A stretch of 64,000 bases of DNA from HXMU1420-13 sp034669965 (GCA_034669965.1 JAXMOK010000009.1:1-64000); one strand, 5' to 3'. Numbered from the stretch's first letter, positions 35,842 to 43,751 are shown. A program made the numbers and translations. The notes: generated from the letters alone by a model not told the origin.

Positions 35842-35943
35842 GTGCCCGTAGCTCAACTGGATAGAGTACCAGATTTCGGCTCGAGGGGGTTGGGAGTTCC
35901 CCCGTAGGGATCCGACCGCTGGCGGAGAACCCTCCCGGGCGTA
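35842..35943 (+). pseudogene. Damaged tRNA-Arg copy 2 with 27-nt T-loop insertion
   Basis: It matches the intact tRNA from the acceptor through the anticodon loop, but the 3' anticodon stem is changed to TCGAG (cannot pair with CCAGA), and 27 nt are inserted between TTC (35897-35899) and GAAC (35927-35930) of the T-loop. The 3' T-stem and acceptor are intact. It is unlikely to be charged or used unless the insert is removed. The insert contains the dispersed hairpin at 35909-35928. Confidence 0.82.
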
Positions 35944-36068
35944 CGATAAGCTAAGCCACTTCATTTCGATGGAGTGGCTTTTTTGTTATTGTGAAGGAAC
36001 GAAGTGTGCATTATTGATTCTGAAAGAACAGATTTCGGCTCTGAAATAAATCAGCATTTAGCAAAAAT

Positions 36069-36170
36069 GTGTCTGTAGCTCAACTGGATAGAGTGCCGGA
36101 TTTCGGCTCGAGGGGGTTGGGAGTTCCCCCGTAGGGATCCGACCGCTGGCGGAGAACCCTCCCGGGCGTA
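36069..36170 (+). pseudogene. Damaged tRNA-Arg copy 3 with the same T-loop insertion
   Basis: It has the same 27-nt insert and broken anticodon stem as copy 2, plus extra changes: acceptor GTGTCTG (pairs only through several G-U) and anticodon stem GCCGGA. These further substitutions suggest it decays without selection. The hairpin element is at 36136-36155. Confidence 0.82.
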
Positions 36171-36304
36171 CGATAATCTAAGCCACTTCATTTTGATGGA
36201 GTGGCTTTTTTTGTATTTGGTTGTAAAAAAATGAGGCCTGTAAATCCTTTTCTATCAAAAGCGGAATGATTTAGCTATAATCCTAAAAAATTAAAAGGGG
36301 TCAT

Positions 36305-37297
36305 ATGAAACGAACGATACTATTTTTATTCATTTTTCTAATTCCGTTTGCGGTAACTGCTCAAGATCAACCGCCAAAGGAGTGGGCCATTGCCCTTCAT
36401 GGAGGAGCCGGATATTATCCTAAAGATGCTCCTGCTGAACGCACCCAGGCTTATATGGATGCGTTAGAAGAGGCGCTTGTTATAGGTACTGAAATACTAG
36501 AATCTGGTGGTTCTGCAATGGATGCTGTTGAGGCAACTATTCAATACATGGAAAATAATGAATTGTTCAACGCAGGAAGAGGGGCTGTTTTTACTGCTGA
36601 AGGTAAAAATGAGTTAGATGCAGCGTTTATGCAAGGTAACACGCTTAAAGCAGGAGCAATTACGGGAGTTACTACCGTGAAGAACCCAATCTCACTTGCC
36701 CGAAAAGTAATGGAAGAATCAAATCACGTGTTTTTTGCTGCTGATGGAGCAGAGATCTTTGCAGATCAAACAAATGTTGAACGTGTTGATCCATTATACT
36801 TTCGCGTGGAAGAAAAATTCGAACGATGGAAAAGAAATAATGCCGGACAAGGGTATAATCATGAAGATACCGAAGCCGAAAATGGATGGAAAATGGGAAC
36901 TGTAGGCGCTGTAGCTGTTGATAGTGAAGGCAATATTGTGGCCGGAACATCTACAGGTGGTATGACCAATAAAAAATTCGGTCGAGTTGGCGATGTGCCA
37001 ATCATTGGTTCGGGAACGTATGCCAACGATCTAGTAGCTGTTTCAGCAACAGGCTGGGGTGAGCGCATTATGTTGAATGTTTCTGCGCATGCACTAGCCA
37101 TGCATATGCAATTTACCGGTTCAACCTTAGAAGAGTCGATGAGTTATTTGGTTGATGATTTACTAAACCCTAGAGAAGCGGGTTTCATCGCCGTTGATAA
37201 ATATGGCAACATCAGTATGCGTACAAACACAGGTTCAATGTTTCAGGCAGCAGCTGACTCAGAGGGATTTAAGAAAGTAGCGATTTGGGAAGATTAA
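36305..37297 (+). CDS. Isoaspartyl peptidase/L-asparaginase (Ntn-hydrolase)
   Basis: A 330-residue protein with a signal peptide (1-20, cut after TAQ), so periplasmic. Plant-type asparaginase blocks are ALHGGAG (30-36), LFNAGRGAVFTAEGKNELDA, and the autocleavage site GWKMGTVGAVAVD, where Thr199 becomes the N-terminal nucleophile of the beta subunit. STGGMTNKKFGRVGDVPIIG and GSGTYA line the active site. It hydrolyses L-Asn or isoAsp dipeptides. Monocistronic, with AAAGGGG 4-10 bp before the ATG. Confidence 0.93.
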   Translation: MKRTILFLFIFLIPFAVTAQDQPPKEWAIALHGGAGYYPKDAPAERTQAYMDALEEALVIGTEILESGGSAMDAVEATIQYMENNELFNAGRGAVFTAEGKNELDAAFMQGNTLKAGAITGVTTVKNPISLARKVMEESNHVFFAADGAEIFADQTNVERVDPLYFRVEEKFERWKRNNAGQGYNHEDTEAENGWKMGTVGAVAVDSEGNIVAGTSTGGMTNKKFGRVGDVPIIGSGTYANDLVAVSATGWGERIMLNVSAHALAMHMQFTGSTLEESMSYLVDDLLNPREAGFIAVDKYGNISMRTNTGSMFQAAADSEGFKKVAIWED

Positions 37298-37304
37298 TCG
37301 CTTT

Positions 37305-38069
37305 TTAATCCATTCGATTATAAAACCGATCTCTTAATTCCTGCACGTAAACACCGATATCATTTCGGAGTTCAAAAATGCGCTCGTGGAAATCAGAGTA
37401 AAACGGCTCGGTAAAATATTCTTCAGTTTTCTGAGCTTGAAGTAAAGCCAGGCCAAGATTCGAGCACTTTAGCGCTTTTTTCGAATACGCAATATTTGCG
37501 CCTATATATTCAGGTTCAAAACCGAATGAGTAACCACCGGCTAATTTTGCGCCAATTTTTAAAATCTCGCCCACAAACTCTTGAAAGGATTTATTCTGTG
37601 CTTTTGCTGGTACCGATTCGGCCCACTTGAGAACGTCAACAGCCAATTCTCTTGAGCGATTGAAGATCAAAAGGTTATCGAGAGAGCCATAATCTGAATT
37701 CGCGTAGTCCTCGCTGAGAGATTTCCATTCTTCGCCGGAGTCAAAATCTTCCGACTCTTCGAGTTCATCAAATTCATCCATGGAACCGAATAAGAAGTCC
37801 TCGTCTTCGAAATCATCTTCATCATCCCAATCATCGTCATCTTCCGGGAAGTAGGCCTCATCAAGCAATAGCTCTTCTTCTACGTATGCCTCAAAGGCAT
37901 CGTCCTCGTCTTGACTTTCTTTAAGCAGAGTGATCCAGCGCGGAATATTCCCTTTCGGATCGGAAGAGATAAATCGACGAAGCTGATCACTTTTACGTTC
38001 TATTTCGTCAAGATGAGCTTCCCACTTATGTTCGTCCCAGAGCTCATCATCGAATCCATCAAAATTCAT
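37305..38069 (-). CDS. Acidic protein of unknown function
   Basis: A 254-residue cytoplasmic protein. Residues 1-60 are helical and charged, and 65-125 are an extreme Asp/Glu run (EDDDDWDDEDDFEDEDF). The last 120 residues are a helical domain (ELAVDVLKWAESVPAKAQ, FVGEILKIGAKLAGGYSFG, FEPEYIGANIAYSKKALKCSNL), with a pattern reminiscent of small four-helix bundles such as S23-type proteins; this resemblance is weak. No signal peptide or membrane segment. The acidic run suggests binding to a basic partner. Confidence 0.7.
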   Translation of the reverse strand: MNFDGFDDELWDEHKWEAHLDEIERKSDQLRRFISSDPKGNIPRWITLLKESQDEDDAFEAYVEEELLLDEAYFPEDDDDWDDEDDFEDEDFLFGSMDEFDELEESEDFDSGEEWKSLSEDYANSDYGSLDNLLIFNRSRELAVDVLKWAESVPAKAQNKSFQEFVGEILKIGAKLAGGYSFGFEPEYIGANIAYSKKALKCSNLGLALLQAQKTEEYFTEPFYSDFHERIFELRNDIGVYVQELRDRFYNRMD

Positions 38070-38162
38070 ATATGAAGATACCTACTATCGATGGTTGTTA
38101 GTTTACCATAGAAAAACAATTCTAAGGTAGATTGCAATACTACGTGGAAAAATAACGCTTTT

Positions 38163-38171
38163 TGTGGATAA
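38163..38171. promoter_or_regulatory. Isolated perfect DnaA box
   Basis: TGTGGATAA (TTATCCACA on the minus strand) lies between the acidic-protein gene and the PNP stop. A single box; likely incidental. Confidence 0.3.
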
Positions 38172-38188
38172 AAAATCTTAGAATTCAA

Positions 38189-39022
38189 TCATAATCGTTC
38201 TAATACACCAATAATGACCTGCGTCATCTTTGGCTCGGCCATTCCGGCGGCTTCAAGTACGTCATCGAGGCTAACGGGTTCTAGGGCATCCGGGAAGCAT
38301 TCATCAGTAATTACCGAAATACCAAGTACTTCCAGTCCCATATGAACGGCGGCAATTACTTCAGGTACCGTACTCATTCCAACAACATCTGCACCAAGTT
38401 GGCGCATATATCGGTATTCGGCTTTAGTTTCAAGCGTTGGCCCGGAAACAGCAAGGTAAACACCTTCATGCATTTTGACGGATAGATCAAGTGCAACGTT
38501 TTCAGCGGTTTCGATTAAGCGCTCAGTGTATGGCTCGCTCATATCTGGGAAGCGAGGACCTAGTTCATCATCATTAGGGCCGATGAGCGGATTATCACCC
38601 AAAAAGTTAATGTGATCGTTAATGAGCATAATATCGCCACGTTTGAAGTTCGGATTCAATCCGCCACAAGCGTTACTTACAATCAACGTTTGTACACCTA
38701 AATTTCTAGCAACACGCACCGGAAACGCAATTTCTTGCATGGTATAGCCTTCGTAATAATGAAATCGACCTTGCATGGCAACTACGGGTTTGCCACCTAA
38801 GTGACCGAACAGCAACCGGCCATGATGGCTTTCTACCGTAGAAACCGGAAAATGGGGAATCTGATCGTAGTCAATAGAAATCGTTAAGTCGATTTCCTCA
38901 GCAAGATGACCTAATCCGGTTCCTAGAATTACTAAATATTCTGGCTTAAAATCACCAATTTGTTGCGCTAAGTAGGTTACCGCTTCGTCTCGTTTTTTTC
39001 TAAACTGTTCTACTGTGTCCAA
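38189..39022 (-). CDS. Purine-nucleoside phosphorylase (trimeric type)
   Basis: A 277-residue enzyme splitting inosine or guanosine with phosphate into base and ribose-1-phosphate. Family blocks are LVILGTGLGHLAEEI, VESHHGRLLFGHLGG, MQGRFHYYEGY, VSNACGGLNPNFKRGDIMLINDHINFLGDNPL and SGPTLETKAEYRYMRQLGADVVGMSTVPEVI. The length fits the mammalian-like PNP class. It is the last gene of the yggS/divIVA cluster, 13 bp past divIVA. Confidence 0.95.
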   Translation of the reverse strand: MDTVEQFRKKRDEAVTYLAQQIGDFKPEYLVILGTGLGHLAEEIDLTISIDYDQIPHFPVSTVESHHGRLLFGHLGGKPVVAMQGRFHYYEGYTMQEIAFPVRVARNLGVQTLIVSNACGGLNPNFKRGDIMLINDHINFLGDNPLIGPNDDELGPRFPDMSEPYTERLIETAENVALDLSVKMHEGVYLAVSGPTLETKAEYRYMRQLGADVVGMSTVPEVIAAVHMGLEVLGISVITDECFPDALEPVSLDDVLEAAGMAEPKMTQVIIGVLERL

Positions 39023-39035
39023 TGGGCAAATGTAT

Positions 39036-39740
39036 TTAATCTATTTCGTCTAAAATATCGTCAAGACGCTCCGATCCGGGAGGATAGGAATCATCGTCTG
39101 AATTCATAAAGCTGGTGTCAATATCGGAATCTGATTCTGTTTCAGAAAGGGCGTCGTCATCAAAAGTAAACCGTGTATTTGGTATTTGTTCTTCTGACTT
39201 TTGGCTTTCGATTTCCGTGTTAGGTTGAACTTCAGCTTCAGGTTTCGAGGTACTTTTTTGAGTCTCATCATCCAAAGTAAAAATCTTCATTTCGTCGTTT
39301 TTAAACTTAGATATGGTTGAAGATGCATTTTCCAAGTACGATGAAATTCCAACTATGATTTCTTCTCTTTTATCGAGTAGTCGAAGAATACTTTGTCGAA
39401 TTTTGGCTTTTTCGTGATGCACTTCTTTGACTATGGTTTCTGCTTCCAAGTGAGCTTTATCAACCAAATTTTTTGCTTCTAAACGGGCGTTATCCATTTT
39501 CTGAGCAACCGATTCCTTGGTGGTTTGTAAGGTTTCGTGAAGAGCTTCTTCAACACGTTCGTAGTGTTTTACACGATCAGATAGTTTCTCAATTTGCTCT
39601 TCCAGCTCTTTATTTTTGGTGATCAGATTCTCGTATTCGTTGGATACAAGAGTAAGAAAAGACTGAACCTCGGCAACGTCAAATCCACGTAAAGATTTCT
39701 CAAACTGTTGTTGTTTAATCTCAATGGGTGTGATCTTCAT
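39036..39740 (-). CDS. DivIVA-domain coiled-coil protein
   Basis: A 234-residue protein. Residues 1-35 hold the DivIVA lipid-binding turn (ITPIEIKQQQFEKSLRGFDVAEVQSFL), followed by a long coiled coil to about 150 and an acidic, Ser-rich tail (150-234) that may be disordered. DivIVA proteins recognise negatively curved membrane in Gram-positive bacteria; in this phylum the family is present but little studied. Its place in a run with yggS and two small PspB-like membrane proteins suggests a role at division sites or in envelope stress (inference). Confidence 0.85.
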   Translation of the reverse strand: MKITPIEIKQQQFEKSLRGFDVAEVQSFLTLVSNEYENLITKNKELEEQIEKLSDRVKHYERVEEALHETLQTTKESVAQKMDNARLEAKNLVDKAHLEAETIVKEVHHEKAKIRQSILRLLDKREEIIVGISSYLENASSTISKFKNDEMKIFTLDDETQKSTSKPEAEVQPNTEIESQKSEEQIPNTRFTFDDDALSETESDSDIDTSFMNSDDDSYPPGSERLDDILDEID

Positions 39741-39785
39741 ATTCTGTAGATTATTTCATGAACAAAAAGCACTCTAAAGTACTAT

Positions 39786-40136
39786 TTATTCATTTAACAT
39801 GTTCCGCAGATTCCCATCGTCAGATTTTTTTACTTCTTTGCGAAGTTCAACATCTTCAATTTCTATCTCTCCGGTAGCATCCGATTTATCAGAAACCAAT
39901 ATCTGATCTTCTTCCAGATCGGTTAAAATGGCTTCTACATTATTAAGTCTTCGCTCAGTAGTTTTTTTAAAGTCAGATAAAGCACGAAAAAACTGTGGAT
40001 TTAAATCACTTGAAGGTGGGTTTTTGCGTTCAATTGCAGCCCTTATTAAACTAAAAATATTGTACATGATAAAAGCGGCAAAGCCGGTTCCAAATACAAT
40101 TGCCACTACCGATATAATAAATTCTTCTTCCGACAT
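39786..40136 (-). CDS. Small membrane protein with coiled coil, PspB-like layout (A)
   Basis: A 116-residue protein: one N-terminal membrane helix (8-30, ISVVAIVFGTGFAAFIMYNIF), then a basic stretch and a coiled coil with TERRLNNVEAILTDLEED, and an acidic tail with EIEIEDVELRKEV. The layout (TM, basic linker, RRLxxLExIL coil) resembles PspB of the phage-shock system, but the protein is longer and similarity is by layout only. It is a paralogue of the gene 3 bp upstream. Confidence 0.65.
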   Translation of the reverse strand: MSEEEFIISVVAIVFGTGFAAFIMYNIFSLIRAAIERKNPPSSDLNPQFFRALSDFKKTTERRLNNVEAILTDLEEDQILVSDKSDATGEIEIEDVELRKEVKKSDDGNLRNMLNE

Positions 40137-40139
40137 ATG

Positions 40140-40430
40140 TTAACCTCGCACCCGGGATGAGTTTCTGTTTTCATCATCAAGATCATTTTTAATCTCAATA
40201 TCGTCAAGAGTAATTTCGGGCTGTTGTTCCTCTAATTCAGTAACTATGGTTTCTAAATGTTCAACCCGTGATTTCAAGTTAAAAATCATTTTTCTAAGCT
40301 CTTGTGCTTCTTTCGAACTGGTAACTCGTTTCTCTTCAAGTTTCATTTCTTTTTCTCGAATTGAGGTGTACATACCACCAACGATTGCCACAATTGCGAT
40401 GATTGCCCACCAAGGAAGTCCAAATAACAT
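40140..40430 (-). CDS. Small membrane protein with coiled coil, PspB-like layout (B)
   Basis: A 96-residue protein: N-terminal membrane helix (5-20, LPWWAIIAIVAIVGGMY), charged linker REKEMKLEEKR, coil MIFNLKSRVEHLETIVTELEE, then an acidic end with ITLDDIEIKNDLDDE that parallels the EIEDVELR end of its neighbour. PspB-like by order of parts. Three bp separate it from copy A, so they are likely co-translated and could form a heteromer. Confidence 0.65.
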   Translation of the reverse strand: MLFGLPWWAIIAIVAIVGGMYTSIREKEMKLEEKRVTSSKEAQELRKMIFNLKSRVEHLETIVTELEEQQPEITLDDIEIKNDLDDENRNSSRVRG

Positions 40431-40487
40431 AATGCCCTTAATTTTATGGTTGTTTAAAAGTGGTAACGACTACGCAAATAATCAACC

Positions 40488-41186
40488 TTAGTTTCGTGCA
40501 CCGAATATTGCGCTGCCAATGCGTACCATGGTAGCACCTTCTTCTATGGCAACCTCAAAGTCGTTGCTCATTCCCATAGACAATTCGGTTAAATCAATGT
40601 TGCCACCATTTAAATGCTTATGCGAATCAAAAGCAGATTTTAAAAGTGCAAACTCACTTCTAACTTCTTCGGGGTTGTCGGTAAAGCGCGCCATTCCCAT
40701 TAAACCTTTTATTGTGATGTGCTCAAACTGACGAGCTTGTTCAAGAATTCGTTCTAAGTCCGGGATATCACATCCACTTTTTTGATCTTCATCACTGATG
40801 TTCACCTGAATGAGTACATTCACATGATGATTTGATTGACCTGCTCGCTTATCAATTTCTTTAAGATATTTAGCCTTCCCAACCGAGTGGATCCAGTTTA
40901 CACGATGCGCAATATATTTGATTTTGTTCGATTGCATAGTGCCAATCATGTGCCATTGAGCTTGTTCGTTGCTAATTTCGTCCATTTTTGTTTGAAGTTC
41001 CTGCATCCGGTTTTCTCCAAAGTGAAGTTGGCCAGCATCCAATGCTGCAAGAATAGCTTCGTTTGGTTTAGTTTTGCTAACTGCAATTAATTTAATGCCT
41101 TCGGGATCACGCTTCGCGCGTTTTGCAGCTTCATTAATGCGTGCTTGAATTGTGCTGATATTATCTTTTATCTCTGAATTATTCAT
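40488..41186 (-). CDS. YggS/PLPBP-family PLP homeostasis protein
   Basis: A 232-residue alanine-racemase-fold single-domain protein binding pyridoxal phosphate; the Schiff-base Lys is in LIAVSKTKP. Other blocks are LHFGENRMQEL, WHMIGTMQSNKIKYI, LIQVNISDEDQKSGCD, GLMGMARF and ELSMGMSNDFEVAIEEGATMVRIG. It buffers free PLP and affects amino-acid balance. It is the first gene of a minus-strand run leading to divIVA, as ylmE precedes divIVA in Gram-positive bacteria. Confidence 0.95.
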   Translation of the reverse strand: MNNSEIKDNISTIQARINEAAKRAKRDPEGIKLIAVSKTKPNEAILAALDAGQLHFGENRMQELQTKMDEISNEQAQWHMIGTMQSNKIKYIAHRVNWIHSVGKAKYLKEIDKRAGQSNHHVNVLIQVNISDEDQKSGCDIPDLERILEQARQFEHITIKGLMGMARFTDNPEEVRSEFALLKSAFDSHKHLNGGNIDLTELSMGMSNDFEVAIEEGATMVRIGSAIFGARN

Positions 41187-41377
41187 TTAATTGAGATTAA
41201 GGTTTGCATTTATTTTTCTAACAATAAGTTACCCTTTTAAAATTCACCATTTAATCGTATTTTTCGTAGCTCAAAAGAATGTGTAATTATTCCAGATTTT
41301 GGTACTGATTAATCAATCCAACATAGGCCGTTCGTCGGGCCGCTTTTCTAAACATAACACCATAGAGGATAGATAAA

Positions 41378-42439
41378 GTGGCAACTCAAATCCGACACAT
41401 ATCTACCTTTTTGAATCAGTGGGCGCCGCCCGGAATAAAGATGGATTACGATAACGTCGGGTTACTAGTCGGAGACCCGAATTCTGAAGTTCACGCAATC
41501 CTTACTTGCCTGGATGTAACCGAAGAAGTTGTTGAAGAAGCAATTTCAAAGAACGTACAACTGATCGTAGCACATCATCCGCTGATTTTTAACAAAATCG
41601 GATCTATCACCCCTACCAATGAGCAAGGCAAAATCATTTACAAACTGATTCAGAATGACATCGGTTTATTGGTTGCCCACACAAATTTAGATGCTGCTCT
41701 GGATGGTGTTTCCTTTGTATTGGCAAACATTCTTGGATTAGATAATCTTCGTTTTTTAGACAAAAGTTACAGCATCAGTCGAAAAATCAGATTGGTAACT
41801 GCTCACGATGATGCGGAAGCTGTATTAAAGCTTCTGAATTATTACTCCGCTGAAGAAGCGCATTATTTTACGGTTGAAAATAGAGAGCACGGCTTAAAAT
41901 GTTTTGAGGCCATCATCGACAAGCACCATGTGGCTGAATTAAGAGTTGGCTTACAACAAGAAGGTTTACTTAAAGCAGGATCTTTTCAGGTAACAGAGCT
42001 TTCTTCACCATCGCAAAACTTTGGCTTGGGCGTTATTGGTGAATATCCGGAAGAAGGGGTGGGCAAAAACGAATTTCTACATTTAGTTTCAAAAGCGTTG
42101 AACCTTCGTGCGATACGATTTTCGGGCGATGTTGATCGAATTAAAAAAGTTGCTGTGTGTGGAGGCTCGGGAATTTCGCTTAAGAAACAAGCAATGAAAG
42201 CCGGAGCTCAAGCATTTATCACTGCTGATATTAAATATCATGACTTCTTTACCGAATCGAAGGATTTCTTATTGGTTGATGTGGGCCATTATGAAAGTGA
42301 ATTCCCGATTGTTGAGGAGCTAAAAAATGAGCTAACCGATGCATTCGACGACCTAAAAGTGTTTGCAACCAAAAAGGTTACCAATCCCATGAATATTTAC
42401 ATTTCTGATATTGAACCACAATCCATTCATCAAAGCTGA
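41378..42439 (+). CDS. Nif3-like dinuclear metal-centre protein
   Basis: A 353-residue member of the Nif3/YbgI/YqfO family. Metal ligands are in VAHHPLIF and HTNLDAALDGV at the N-terminus and VGHYESE near the C-terminus. The central insertion (about 130-230) is the YqfO-type PII-like domain seen in longer members. Related to GTP cyclohydrolase I type 2; the true reaction is not settled. It lies 13 bp before the coiled-coil gene, a common pairing. Confidence 0.92.
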   Translation: MATQIRHISTFLNQWAPPGIKMDYDNVGLLVGDPNSEVHAILTCLDVTEEVVEEAISKNVQLIVAHHPLIFNKIGSITPTNEQGKIIYKLIQNDIGLLVAHTNLDAALDGVSFVLANILGLDNLRFLDKSYSISRKIRLVTAHDDAEAVLKLLNYYSAEEAHYFTVENREHGLKCFEAIIDKHHVAELRVGLQQEGLLKAGSFQVTELSSPSQNFGLGVIGEYPEEGVGKNEFLHLVSKALNLRAIRFSGDVDRIKKVAVCGGSGISLKKQAMKAGAQAFITADIKYHDFFTESKDFLLVDVGHYESEFPIVEELKNELTDAFDDLKVFATKKVTNPMNIYISDIEPQSIHQS

Positions 42440-42452
42440 TTAATAATAATAC

Positions 42453-43187
42453 ATGAAAGAAGTACTGCAACAACTCGCGAATCTTCAATACATAGATAGT
42501 AGAATCGATGAGATCAAGCAATTAAGAGGTGATCTACCGGAAGAAATTCTGGATATCGAAACTGATATTGCCCGTGGAGAGTCGAAGCTTAATAAGCTGA
42601 AAGAAGAAGAGAAAAACCTGATGGTTGAGTATGATAACCTAAAATTGGAAGTGACCACTTCTGAGGAAAAGGTTAAGAAATACGAAGACCAGCAACTAAC
42701 CGTTCGAAATAACCGCGAATACGACGCACTTACCAAAGAGATTGAAGTGCAGAAGCAAGTTATTGAAAACAGTAAGGCTCGTTTAATAGAAATTGAAAAG
42801 CGCCAGGAAGCTATAGGCCCTGAAATTGAAGTCGCGGACAAAAGTCTTGCCGAAATCAAATCCCTGTACAATGCTAAGCAAAATAGCCTTGAGCAGGTAA
42901 TGAAATCGACACAGGAAGAAGAAGATGTTCTTGAGGCAAAACGCGATCAAGTTGAGAAGGAAATCGATGCGCGATACATCCGAAATTACAAGCGCTTACG
43001 TAATGGTTTAAACAATGGTATTGCTGTTGTTGCTATGGATCGTGGTGCAGCACTTGGGATGGCCTTACCGCCACAAACTCAAGTTGAAGTTCGCCGGATG
43101 AATAAAATCATTACCGACGAAAGCAGTGGGCGTATCGTAGTAGACCAATCGTTTTTCGATAACGCCAAAAAGAACTTATCGCTCTAA
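42453..43187 (+). CDS. Coiled-coil protein with degenerate C4 zinc ribbon
   Basis: A 244-residue protein. Residues 1-170 form a long antiparallel coiled coil with the conserved NNREYDALTKEIE block of the 'C4-type zinc ribbon' family found beside Nif3 genes. The C-terminal ribbon keeps its frame (RGAALGMALPPQTQVEVRRM and SSGRIVV), but all four zinc Cys are replaced: Ala200, Met203, Asp222 and Ser225. So it probably no longer binds zinc. The function of the family is unclear; nucleic-acid or tethering roles have been proposed. Confidence 0.85.
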   Translation: MKEVLQQLANLQYIDSRIDEIKQLRGDLPEEILDIETDIARGESKLNKLKEEEKNLMVEYDNLKLEVTTSEEKVKKYEDQQLTVRNNREYDALTKEIEVQKQVIENSKARLIEIEKRQEAIGPEIEVADKSLAEIKSLYNAKQNSLEQVMKSTQEEEDVLEAKRDQVEKEIDARYIRNYKRLRNGLNNGIAVVAMDRGAALGMALPPQTQVEVRRMNKIITDESSGRIVVDQSFFDNAKKNLSL

Positions 43188-43214
43188 GCGATTGTGATCA
43201 GCACAGTGGTTGTA

Positions 43215-43247
43215 AAGGGAAGCTATAAGGCTTCCCTTATTTATTTG
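43215..43247 (+). terminator. Terminator after the Nif3/coiled-coil pair
   Basis: A perfect 9-bp stem, AAGGGAAGC with GCTTCCCTT, and a 6-nt loop, followed by an AT-rich tail. It abuts the rnpB promoter. Confidence 0.82.
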
Positions 43248-43255
43248 TATCTTTG
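43248..43255 (+). promoter_or_regulatory. rnpB promoter, -7 element
   Basis: TATCTTTG, an exact TAnnTTTG match, ends 3 bp before the first paired base of helix P1, a spacing that fits transcription starting at or near 43259. Confidence 0.65.
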
Positions 43256-43407
43256 AAAGCGGAAAAGCCGGGCAATCGCTTCGAATTTTTATTCGGGGAG
43301 GAAAGTCCGGACTCCAACAAGCACCACGCTCAGCGATCCTTCGGGCGTAGCTGAGGCGCTTATTTGGCGACGAATAAGTGACAGACAGTGCAACAGAAAG
43401 GAAACCG

Positions 43408-43547
43408 TCTAATGCGGAGCATTAGAAGTTCCAAGGATTCAAATTCCAGTTTTCAAATAATACTTAAACATTAATTATTAATGATTTTAGTTTGTTTGGA
43501 ATTTGAAAAATTGAGAATTGGAATTTCCAATGCTTCGCATTGGAGAA
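43408..43547 (+). repeat. Long palindromic insertion in the P12 region of rnpB
   Basis: Inside rnpB, the hairpin TCTAATGC-GGA-GCATTAGA (43408-43426) and the hairpin CCAATGC-TTC-GCATTGG (43527-43543) are near-complements of each other and bound an AT-rich inner part in which ATTCAAATTCCAGTTTTCAA and later TTGAAAAATTGAGAATTGGA can also pair. The whole forms one long imperfect hairpin, as expected of a small non-coding palindromic element. Confidence 0.7.
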
Positions 43548-43693
43548 GGGTGAAAAGGTGAGGTAAGAGCTCACCGTGCCGTACCGTGAGGTAGGCAGCT
43601 AGGTAAACCTCGTGGGGTGCAAGTTCACGTAGGGCAGTATTCGCCGCTTGTCGAGACGCTGTCGGGTAGAATGCACTAGATAAATGATTGCCG

Positions 43694-43713
43694 AATCCGC
43701 CAGCTGGCGGAGG
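43694..43713 (+). repeat. Dispersed GC-rich hairpin, copy in rnpB
   Basis: AATCCGCCAGCTGGCGGAGG: TCCGCC and GGCGGA pair around AGCT. It matches the element in the two damaged tRNA copies and in the repeat at 60429. It sits in what is normally a 3-nt loop just before the CR V strand. Confidence 0.75.
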
Positions 43714-43751
43714 AACAGAATCCGGCTTACAGGCTTTTCCGCAGAATATCA

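Larger units (their letters stand above)
35717..36068 (+). repeat. Tandem duplication of the tRNA-Arg unit (227-bp period)
   Basis: The 125-bp spacer after the intact tRNA (35717-35841) is repeated without change after the second copy (35944-36068). Each spacer contains a terminator hairpin and a 15-nt copy of the anticodon arm CAGATTTCGGCTCTG (35802-35816 and 36029-36043). With the tRNA and tRNA-like parts, the block 35643-36212 holds three units, the last truncated after its terminator. This occupies the otherwise gene-free stretch 35515-36304. Confidence 0.85.
43259..43742 (+). ncRNA. rnpB: RNase P RNA (type A), enlarged
   Basis: The catalytic RNA that matures tRNA 5' ends. P1 is a perfect 11-bp helix (GCGGAAAAGCC at 43259-43269 with GGCTTTTCCGC at 43732-43742). 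Conserved signatures are GAGGAAAGTCCGGACTCC (CR I/P4), GACAGACAGTGCAACAGAAAG, GGTGAGGTAAGAGCTCACCG, and the CR V side ACAGAATCCGGCTTACAGG. About 484 nt, longer than the usual 350-400, because of a roughly 140-nt inverted-repeat insertion at 43408-43547 in the P12 position and a 20-nt hairpin at 43694-43713. The core is intact, so it should be functional. The terminator is downstream. Confidence 0.95.
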
